NCBI RefSeq assembly: GCF_014284305.1
Contig: NZ_JACOFW010000004.1
Coordinates: forward strand, 62,001-126,000
Reading direction: 5' to 3'
Source: Affinundibacterium seohonense
GTDB taxonomy: Bacteria > Pseudomonadota > Gammaproteobacteria > Burkholderiales > Burkholderiaceae_D
Length of the DNA stretch: 64,000 nucleotides
Shown here: piece by piece, positions 28,052-34,518 of the stretch
Position numbering within the stretch: the first letter of the stretch is position 1
Layout: each line of letters starts with the position of its first letter
Made by a program: the position numbers and the translations under genes
Notes under the pieces: model-generated
The model's database searches: none
Told to the model about the DNA's origin: nothing
The model's input: the letters and a program-made list of their open reading frames with translations, nothing else

Positions 28052-29026
28052 TCATTTTTTTAACTCTTGATCAAACCTAAATTCCTTTGGAATCTTCGCG
28101 ACAGCTTTGAAAACAGATTGCTGACTTATGCCCATTAATTTCGCGACTTCAGCTTGCGTTTTACCCGACCTCAACGCGACTACAATTTTTTTCTTAGTGT
28201 CTTTGACTCGTGACTTTACAATTTTGTTTGCTAATTGTTGGAACAAAGGCTCATCGTCAGGATATAGAAAATTTTTTTGAGCCGTCAATCTTATGAATTC
28301 ATCTACTAAGGCGTTTCCTGATTCTGCTCGCGGTTCGTGCCAGCTAAAGGATTGCCGATGAAGCCTTGCGAACTCTATTTCTATCAATTTTTCCTGTCTT
28401 AAAAACTGCTGATAGGAGGAGCTAATTTTCGAACTATTTGATCGAACTGGCCTATGGTCAGCGCAAAATATCTTACTCGGCCGTCGCGCGTCAAAATCCT
28501 CGTTTACCCAGGTACTTGGTGTAGCTGCGAACATTCTCAGTTCAGTTGGCGCGCTACAGATTCTGCAAAAAAGTGGAGTGTTTTGAATATTAAAATTTCG
28601 ACTCTGATTGTTATTGGTTACGGGTCTAAATTTCGATTTCATTAATCTACATTTGAGTGCGACGGAGCGGAGTTCCGCGATCGTTCCATACAGCTCTATT
28701 GATGTTTCTTCTTTTGCCAATAAAGGTTCTTGGTTCATGCGTCGAATGGTATCGATGCACCAGTCTTCAAGCCTCAAAAAACCTTTCTCCTTTGCGTACT
28801 CGCTTGGTAGAAATCCACAGATCAAATTCCCAAAACATGTATCTGTGCTGACTTGTTTGGAATATTCGATCCATGCCGGATCAATATACTTTTTCATTCG
28901 AGTGAACAATGTGACTGGACGAGATCGCTTCTTATCCTGGTTTTCGGATTCGAAGAACTGCTCTATCGCATGGCGCATCAATTCTGCGCAATTTTGAGAA
29001 ACGAACTTATATCCAGAATTTGGCAT
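28052..29026 (-). CDS. Zinc-finger/HTH protein of unknown function
   Basis: 324 residues, not recognised as a named family. A likely zinc site is formed by CRIC (about residues 155-158) and CADH (about 187-190). The C-terminus holds a clear helix-turn-helix (TQAEVAKLMGISQQSVFKAV) ahead of a basic end. It is convergent with the PIN-like gene and divergent from the small HTH gene at 29120, sharing a 93-bp intergenic region. This position between integration and replication modules suggests a regulator or a replication/segregation accessory; that is inference. Confidence 0.6.
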   Translation of the reverse strand: MPNSGYKFVSQNCAELMRHAIEQFFESENQDKKRSRPVTLFTRMKKYIDPAWIEYSKQVSTDTCFGNLICGFLPSEYAKEKGFLRLEDWCIDTIRRMNQEPLLAKEETSIELYGTIAELRSVALKCRLMKSKFRPVTNNNQSRNFNIQNTPLFCRICSAPTELRMFAATPSTWVNEDFDARRPSKIFCADHRPVRSNSSKISSSYQQFLRQEKLIEIEFARLHRQSFSWHEPRAESGNALVDEFIRLTAQKNFLYPDDEPLFQQLANKIVKSRVKDTKKKIVVALRSGKTQAEVAKLMGISQQSVFKAVAKIPKEFRFDQELKK

Positions 29027-29119
29027 TACAACCTTTTTGAATAATTTTCTCAGTAATCATATCGCTAAAAACAACCACTATACAACCCATAGTTTCGTAA
29101 CTTATAGGGGATTGATAGT

Positions 29120-29332
29120 ATGCAAATCGAAGAAGCTCTTACACAAATATATGGTCCACTTTTGACAATCACTCAATTGGCAAAAGTGCTTGGTCGGTCG
29201 GCAGAAGGATTGCGCATTGGCCTTCGAACTGATTCTGATTGGGTGCGTCGAGTCAACTCAACAAAAATAAAGTTGGGGCGTCGTATTTATTTTAAGACCG
29301 CAGGAATTGCACAGATTTTAGATCAAGCCTAA
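29120..29332 (+). CDS. Small HTH (excisionase-like) DNA-binding protein
   Basis: 70 residues. The segment LLTITQLAKVLGRSAEGLRIGLR is a winged-helix/MerR-type recognition unit of the kind found in excisionases and plasmid repressors. The end LGRRIYFKTAGIAQILDQA resembles the wing plus final helix. It lies 8 bp upstream of the rep gene, so it is probably co-transcribed and may regulate replication or act as recombination directionality factor. Confidence 0.65.
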   Translation: MQIEEALTQIYGPLLTITQLAKVLGRSAEGLRIGLRTDSDWVRRVNSTKIKLGRRIYFKTAGIAQILDQA

Positions 29333-29340
29333 TTCGAAAA

Positions 29341-30213
29341 ATGAGAGCACCTGTATTTGATCCAGAGCGTCATTTATCGAAAAAGGCGCTGGAGGCAAGC
29401 AAGCTTCCTATATCGTTGTCAGAGAAACGCTCGGACAAAAAAATACTATCGAAAGGGCTTAGCCCATCCTACCGTGCAATGCCTAATCATATCGCTAGAG
29501 CTAGTTTGTTTGCGCCTATTGCGCGAGGAAGGAAAGTCGTTCACTTTAGAACGCTCCTTGCTAGCCGTTGTGATGCAGTAATGACTTATAGTGGCGAGCA
29601 ATTCAATGAGCAGCAGGCAGATGTTTGGATGCAATTGATCTTTGAGTCTAGGAACATTGAATTGGGTAAGCCTACGACGATGAAGCGCGCTAAGTTCTTA
29701 AAAGATATTGGACGTTCGACCTCGGGGCGTGACTACCGTTGGCTTAAAGAGACTATGGTTGCCTTCACGGCAGCAACCTTGGTGATAGAAGTTTTTTCTC
29801 CTGACGGACGCCAAAAATATTCTGTCGGTCAACACAAGGCTTTTCATATGATGTCGAGCTTTGACTACGATCCTATAACCGATACCTACACTTTCATTAT
29901 CGACCCACAATGGCAATTGATTTTCGGTATCCGCGAATATTCTCTGATCGATTGGAACAAACGAATGCGAATACGCAAAGGACAAGATCTCGCTAAGGCA
30001 ATTCAACGAATTATTTGTGCGTCATCCAATCGAGAACAAAAATTTGAGCTTCAAGATTTGAAATATACGCTGCAATACGGTAGTCCAATGAATAAATTTC
30101 GAAGATCGTTGAGAGAAGCAATAGCAGAGCTAACTAGGGTCGGAATTATTGAGAATGCCACATTCAAGTGCCTAAAGAGCGGCGAAGAGGGATTGGTGAT
30201 TTGGCGTTGCTAA
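29341..30213 (+). CDS. TrfA-like plasmid replication initiator
   Basis: 290 residues resembling the TrfA family of iteron-binding initiators. The family-like opening is NHIARASLFAP (about residues 49-59), then MTYSGEQFNEQQADVWMQLIF (about 80-100), and the C-terminal half has paired winged-helix character. The assignment is strongly supported by what follows: a consensus DnaA box at 30224 and five iterons from 30236, the architecture of an iteron origin. In known systems Rep binds the iterons, recruits DnaA and helicase, and controls copy number by handcuffing. Confidence 0.72.
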   Translation: MRAPVFDPERHLSKKALEASKLPISLSEKRSDKKILSKGLSPSYRAMPNHIARASLFAPIARGRKVVHFRTLLASRCDAVMTYSGEQFNEQQADVWMQLIFESRNIELGKPTTMKRAKFLKDIGRSTSGRDYRWLKETMVAFTAATLVIEVFSPDGRQKYSVGQHKAFHMMSSFDYDPITDTYTFIIDPQWQLIFGIREYSLIDWNKRMRIRKGQDLAKAIQRIICASSNREQKFELQDLKYTLQYGSPMNKFRRSLREAIAELTRVGIIENATFKCLKSGEEGLVIWRC

Positions 30214-30223
30214 AATTGGTGCA

Positions 30224-30232
30224 TGTGGATAA
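30224..30232. promoter_or_regulatory. Consensus DnaA box
   Basis: TGTGGATAA, the exact complement of the TTATCCACA consensus, lying 10 bp after the rep stop and 3 bp before the first iteron. Confidence 0.8.
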
Positions 30233-30235
30233 CTA

Positions 30236-30337
30236 TCGTGTTTGCGTTCCAAAAAGGCTCGTGTTTGCATTCCAGCATATCGTGTTTGCATTCCAACTTC
30301 TCGTGTTTGCATTCCGAATTATCGTGTTTGAATTCCA
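30236..30337. repeat. Five iterons of a plasmid-type replication origin
   Basis: Five copies of a 16-bp direct repeat, consensus TCGTGTTTGCATTCCA, start at 30236, 30259, 30280, 30301 and 30322. Copies 1, 4 and 5 each carry one substitution. Spacing is 23, 21, 21 and 21 bp, about two helical turns, so all repeats face one side of the DNA. This fits initiator binding sites. Confidence 0.88.
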
Positions 30338-30525
30338 TGTGAAAAATGAAGAGTGAAGCTGGGTAACGATTTCCGAGGAAATAAATTTCCCTTACCTTCT
30401 TTTACCTTATTTTACCTAGGTGATTCGCGAACAAATTTATTGATAGAGGGATATTCAAATAGATGTGAAGATTTTCGCGGACGCGAAAAAATGTCTTGGG
30501 CACGGGTTTAGAGAATTTGATTTGA
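30338..30525. other. AT-rich flank of the putative origin
   Basis: Non-coding. It contains a pyrimidine-rich run with TTACCT repeated three times at about 30391-30418, beside the iterons. This could be the melting (DUE) region. No gene is supported. Confidence 0.45.
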
Positions 30526-30681
30526 TCATTCAATTGGAGTCTGTACACACCTCATTCTTTCTAATCGATCCAGTAACTGATATTCACGCTTAATGCCACG
30601 ATAAGCACCAATGAGTGGAATAAAGTATTCGTAGGGCGTTTCTTTCGCTGCTTGAACTATTACTTTGAAGATTCTGATCAT
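30526..30681 (-). CDS. Small protein, 51 residues, unknown
   Basis: Small reading frame starting MIRIFKVIVQAAKETPYEYF and ending CVQTPIE. It is preceded by a good ribosome site (AGGAGAG, 5 nt before the ATG at 30681). Its N-terminal part is amphipathic or mildly hydrophobic and the second half is charged and helical. It lies between the origin and mobC on the opposite strand. Not recognised; it could be a replication or copy-control peptide. The ribosome site and codon pattern are the only support. Confidence 0.4.
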   Translation of the reverse strand: MIRIFKVIVQAAKETPYEYFIPLIGAYRGIKREYQLLDRLERMRCVQTPIE

Positions 30682-30993
30682 TTTACTCTCCTGTTTGATG
30701 ACTTCATTTTAGGATCAAAAATTGCGCAAAACAAAGGAAATTCAAGAAATTCATGAAGTTTCAAAACGAAGTGCTTCTATCTTGCTTTGAATATGCTTTT
30801 CTGAAGCTTTTCATACGTATTATCTTGCTCAGAATATGCTTCATTCCTGCTTCATTCTTGAGATTTTTTGCAATTAATAGCCGAAAGACTTCATGCGTAG
30901 GAGATTGAGGGCAGGATAGGCTTTCAAGACTCTTTCTTAGCGAAATATGGCACACAATTATTTATTCGATGCTTTTTTTAAGGAGAAGCTTTT
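30682..30993. other. Intergenic region upstream of mobC, possible oriT
   Basis: 312 bp without a convincing gene; a 64-codon frame on the minus strand is unconvincing. Short direct repeats are visible: GAATATGCTT twice (about 30788 and 30834) and GCTTCATTC twice in tandem near 30839-30857. In mobilisable plasmids oriT lies next to mobC, so this is the natural place to look for one. No nic-site match was identified. Confidence 0.35.
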
Positions 30994-31713
30994 ATGTCGA
31001 AAGCACGCTTGGTGACCACAATCGATTCTGCACAACTTCGAGAATTCCAGGAATTTGCTCGAGCTTTGAACTTGAGCGATGCAGCACTACTTAGAAAAAT
31101 AATTCAACATTATCTCGCTGATAATAGTGAGCAAAGTCAAGCTTGGAAACCTAGTAATGTTGTGGACAGCCAAGAGCCATCCATGCAGGTGAGCTGCAAA
31201 CTTGCGAAGGGTGTTTTGACAAAGTTAGATTACATCGCCAAACTGCAGGGAATGACGAGAGACACTTTTCTAAAATCCGCTTTGCTTGACCGACTTGACG
31301 AAAGAAACCCGCAGCGGCCGTCGATCCGAGAACTTGAGCCTGATTATGCATTGAAGCAAATAACAGTAAGAGTTCCAAATTTCTTGATGGGACGATTGCG
31401 AAGAAAAGCTAGGTTAATGCAGATGAAGATATCACCTTGGATTTCCAGCCTAATCCAATCCACGTTAGTTCGGGAGTCTGTGATGACACATAATGAAATT
31501 TTGCATTTGAATAGATCAAATCGTGAGCTAGCTTCGATCGGAATAAATCTCAATCAAATTGCTAGGGCAATGAATCAAAATTTGAACCATAATAATGTTT
31601 TGGGTCTTAATGAAATTGAAGTGTTAAAGAAAACGGTTGATTCGAATAAATTGGCAGTTCGAGAACTAGTCGCAGTTAGCCAGCAAAATTGGGGATATTT
31701 TTTTGTTGACTAG
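30994..31713 (+). CDS. MobC-like relaxosome protein with three RHH-like segments
   Basis: 239 residues. Three successive segments look like ribbon-helix-helix DNA-binding units: about residues 4-42 (ARLVTTIDSAQLREFQEFA...), 64-104 (MQVSCKLAKGVLTKLDYIA...) and 121-159 (KQITVRVPNFLMGRLRRKA...). The C-terminal part, with LASIGINLNQIARAMNQN, matches the MobC mobilisation-protein signature. The start is preceded by AAGGAGAAG. No relaxase gene is present, so the element would need one in trans. A pure transcriptional regulator is the alternative. Confidence 0.65.
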   Translation: MSKARLVTTIDSAQLREFQEFARALNLSDAALLRKIIQHYLADNSEQSQAWKPSNVVDSQEPSMQVSCKLAKGVLTKLDYIAKLQGMTRDTFLKSALLDRLDERNPQRPSIRELEPDYALKQITVRVPNFLMGRLRRKARLMQMKISPWISSLIQSTLVRESVMTHNEILHLNRSNRELASIGINLNQIARAMNQNLNHNNVLGLNEIEVLKKTVDSNKLAVRELVAVSQQNWGYFFVD

Positions 31714-31770
31714 TGTCTAGGTGATTGCAGAAATTTATCTGTTGTCGTTGATATATAGGGAGATCGTATC

Positions 31771-32094
31771 TTGACTTGGACTTTCGAAGACGGTTTGAGA
31801 TTCGAATGCGCGCGCGATCTGATGACAGCGATGATCGGCATTTCTTCGGGAAAGATTGCTGAAGAAATGCAGAAAATAAATCCAGATCAAGAACTTATTC
31901 AAAAATTGAAGGCGGATAGTTTTTCTTTTGCTCGACGTCGCGAATCCTTTCATGTTCATGATAAAGAAAAAATTGAAAGTATATTTTCCGAATTTACTGA
32001 AGTTGTACGCCAAGCATATACTTTGCAATTAACAGATTCAGTAGCTGAAACGTGCGATCACATCGAGGGTCAATTGAGTGAGAAGATAAATTGA
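31771..32094 (+). CDS. Hypothetical protein, 107 residues
   Basis: A TTG start at 31771 follows AGGGAGATCG. The sequence is acidic and mostly helical, without membrane segments or a motif I know. Residues 21-60 (MTAMIGISSGKIAEEMQKI...) might form a coiled or four-helix structure. It lies 57 bp after mobC and about 150 bp before the ATPase operon, so it could belong to either module. Confidence 0.5.
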   Translation: MTWTFEDGLRFECARDLMTAMIGISSGKIAEEMQKINPDQELIQKLKADSFSFARRRESFHVHDKEKIESIFSEFTEVVRQAYTLQLTDSVAETCDHIEGQLSEKIN

Positions 32095-32243
32095 TACACT
32101 CGTGTCATCACAATCGAAGTAAGTTCGTTGTTTTTGATTAAGTTAGCAGTTAATCGACCAATGGAGGTTACTCGTTCTAGGTTTCTTAACTGGTATGCTT
32201 GGATTGTTAAATAATTAGATATTTATTTGTTGAAAGTTTCTTA

Positions 32244-33494
32244 ATGTCGCCTAGTTTCTTAAATTTTTCGATTGAAAATTATCGAGCATTTGCACGAGAG
32301 CAGAAAATTGAACTGCGTCCGTTGACTCTCTTTTTCGGTTGGAACAGCGGTGGAAAGAGTGCATTGGTTAGATTTTTGCCATTATTGGTCGAATCGATTA
32401 AGGCAAATGGTCCACCTATTTGGCTAGCAGGCGATGTTGGACGAGATGCCACCTGGCCTGAACTGGTATGCAAAGCAACAAAACGATCTAATTTGAAGTT
32501 CGGTTTAAGTGGTCTATCGGACGGAGGAACATTTTCAATAAAATGGGATATTAATGGGGATCTCGCCGGTAAATGGCAAGAGATTAAGTCAATTTCATTC
32601 AAAAAAGAGCTCGGGAAAGTATTTTCAAATGAGAATCTCGGGCATGAAATTACGTACATTGGCCCGAGTAATGAGTTTAGCGACGAATGGAAAGGTTATC
32701 CTACAAGCCTTTTACGTGAAAATTTTGAGGGGCAGGATGTTATTGGTCAACTGAATCTAGACGTTAAAAGCATATTAAAACCACTTGTATCGAAGGTTCA
32801 GTGGATAAGTGGAGTTCGAATTCGCCCACAGAGGCTTGTGACTTACGGTGGAGGAAATTCCCCGACACTTAAGCCTGATGGTAGCAATGCCGCAAATCAT
32901 CTCATAGAAGCACAATTAAGAAGCATAAATGACCCTGTTTTGCGAGAAACGGGGGCTTTCTTTTCTTCTCTGGGTGAGGACTTAGTTCTAGATAATCCGA
33001 TGGACGGCGCATGGAGGGTAATGCTTAGACCGAGCGGATCTCCTGAAGTAAAGGTGAACCTTTGTGACACAGGTGAAGGTTACGCTCAGGTTTTGCCAGT
33101 GTTGGTTGCACTGGCTCGAGCGAAATTTGGCGGTCCAAATTTATTATGTTTGGAACAACCGGAGTTACATCTTCATACCCGTGCACAAGCAGAGTTGGCC
33201 AAAGTGCTTGTCAGTACCGTCAAATCCGAATCTGAACCAACCATCTTAATGGAAACACATTCCGAGGTTTTGCTTACGAGCATACAACTTGCAATCGCTA
33301 ATCGAGACATCAGCGAAGAAATGGTGCGAGTATATTGGGTAGAGTCTCGCGCAGATGGCACGAGCGATGTGATTCCAGTCGATTTTGATAGCAACGGACA
33401 GCCGAAAGATACGACGCTGGTTGATGCATTTGGTGAGGCAGTGGCGTTAGGGCGTCAGCTAATGGTAAAACAATTGGAAAGCCACCAACTGTGA
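32244..33494 (+). CDS. OLD/AAA15-type ATPase of a candidate defence operon
   Basis: 416-residue SMC/RecF-like ATPase. Walker A is GWNSGGKS at residues 32-39. A signature-like DTGEGYAQVLPVLVAL occurs near 274-289. Walker B is LLCLEQPELHLH at 300-311, and a D-loop/H-loop region LMETHSEVLLTSIQLAI follows. This is the architecture of the OLD, AbiL, Septu PtuA and PARIS AriA ATPases, but no TOPRIM domain is attached. The next gene overlaps it by 4 bp (GTGA) and encodes a TOPRIM-like protein. It probably senses or gates the partner effector; that role is inference. Confidence 0.8.
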   Translation: MSPSFLNFSIENYRAFAREQKIELRPLTLFFGWNSGGKSALVRFLPLLVESIKANGPPIWLAGDVGRDATWPELVCKATKRSNLKFGLSGLSDGGTFSIKWDINGDLAGKWQEIKSISFKKELGKVFSNENLGHEITYIGPSNEFSDEWKGYPTSLLRENFEGQDVIGQLNLDVKSILKPLVSKVQWISGVRIRPQRLVTYGGGNSPTLKPDGSNAANHLIEAQLRSINDPVLRETGAFFSSLGEDLVLDNPMDGAWRVMLRPSGSPEVKVNLCDTGEGYAQVLPVLVALARAKFGGPNLLCLEQPELHLHTRAQAELAKVLVSTVKSESEPTILMETHSEVLLTSIQLAIANRDISEEMVRVYWVESRADGTSDVIPVDFDSNGQPKDTTLVDAFGEAVALGRQLMVKQLESHQL

Positions 33495-34507
33495 GGGTGA
33501 TTATTACTGAAAAACTCGCCTCGATGCCTCTTGATTCTCCGTCTATCGTAAATTTACATCACCTTATTTCAACGACGATCAAAGATGAACAGCATTCGCT
33601 TGTGTTTGATTCCAATCAAGGTCTTGAGTGCGTGTTAAACGGATATCATGAACGCGTGAGAAAGACGGTTGAGAATTTAATATTGGCATCGATCAGGAGT
33701 TCATCTACCTATACTTCTAGTCGCTCAACAATTAAAGTCGATCAAGTCGAAAATTCTACTTGGGATGAACCTGTTCCAGTATTAAAGTTAGAAGATGCTC
33801 TAAATGTAATAAATGAAAAGGTCATTATTCTTCTTGAAAATTCAGAGAATGATTGGAACTTTCTGTTAGGCATCATGAAACAGCGCGATAGAGAACGAAT
33901 ACTTAAATATGCAGAGTCTGGATGGGTTGAACCAGTGCACGGCGGTGGAGATTCTCTTGGAAGAATTTTGGAGTCTGAAGGCAAGAAGCAATGGAAGGCT
34001 CTCCGAACTTTCGTTCTCTTTGATAGTGACCGACTACATCCTGATGAATTTAATTTGGATTGGACACCAGAACGTGTCGGCCAACAGCCGTCAAGTTGCC
34101 ATGCATTCGGATGGGAAGCCTGCGTAAAACAATACTTTCGAGATCGCTACTGGATGCTCAAACGTCGATTTATCGAGTCTTATATGCCACGAGACGAACT
34201 TATTCTAGCTGCAGAGAATAAAACGGACAGTAATGCCGTGAAGTTTTTTTTTGAAATGGATCAGAATGCTAGATGGTATTACAATATGAAAGCAGGACTT
34301 GAAAAAGATAGAAAGCGTGCAGACAGTGAACGATCAAGGGATCTTTTCAGTGGTCTTTCTGATGAAGCACTCAAATCATTAAGCACCGGATTCGGAAATA
34401 CAATTGCTAGACACTATAAGCAATCAATCGGAAGAGAATTTTCCTGGGATATGGATGCGCGGCAAGAGGCCGATATTGTGCTCCCAAAACTTCTTAATTT
34501 GCTTTAA
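33491..34507 (+). CDS. TOPRIM-like protein, probable nuclease partner of the ATPase
   Basis: 338 residues, GTG start overlapping the ATPase stop. A strand-Glu motif, VIILLENSENDW, gives E116. A central HGGGDSLGRIL lies at 150-160, and FVLFDSDRLHP supplies D178 and D180. This E...DxD order is that of a TOPRIM active site as in OLD-family nucleases and DUF4435 (AriB). The N-terminal 100 residues are unrecognised, and the C-terminal 150 are helical and charged. I infer a DNA- or RNA-cleaving effector controlled by the ATPase. The TOPRIM call rests on short motifs only. Confidence 0.6.
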   Translation: MRVIITEKLASMPLDSPSIVNLHHLISTTIKDEQHSLVFDSNQGLECVLNGYHERVRKTVENLILASIRSSSTYTSSRSTIKVDQVENSTWDEPVPVLKLEDALNVINEKVIILLENSENDWNFLLGIMKQRDRERILKYAESGWVEPVHGGGDSLGRILESEGKKQWKALRTFVLFDSDRLHPDEFNLDWTPERVGQQPSSCHAFGWEACVKQYFRDRYWMLKRRFIESYMPRDELILAAENKTDSNAVKFFFEMDQNARWYYNMKAGLEKDRKRADSERSRDLFSGLSDEALKSLSTGFGNTIARHYKQSIGREFSWDMDARQEADIVLPKLLNLL

Positions 34508-34518
34508 TGGATTGAACC

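Noticed and set aside
30236-30337. Short direct repeats resembling a CRISPR array
   Set aside because: Units are 16 bp with 5-7 bp gaps, far too short for CRISPR spacers. Phasing, the DnaA box and the adjacent rep gene indicate iterons.
30761-30955. 64-codon minus-strand frame upstream of mobC
   Set aside because: No ribosome site, low-complexity composition, and it covers repeat-containing DNA that is better explained as non-coding or an oriT region.
32244-34507. Direct assignment of the ATPase/TOPRIM-like pair as PARIS or Gabija
   Set aside because: Gabija GajA is a fused ATPase-TOPRIM protein and its partner GajB is a UvrD-like helicase, not present here. PARIS is a closer analogy, but the DUF262 third gene and the weak TOPRIM similarity do not allow a firm call.
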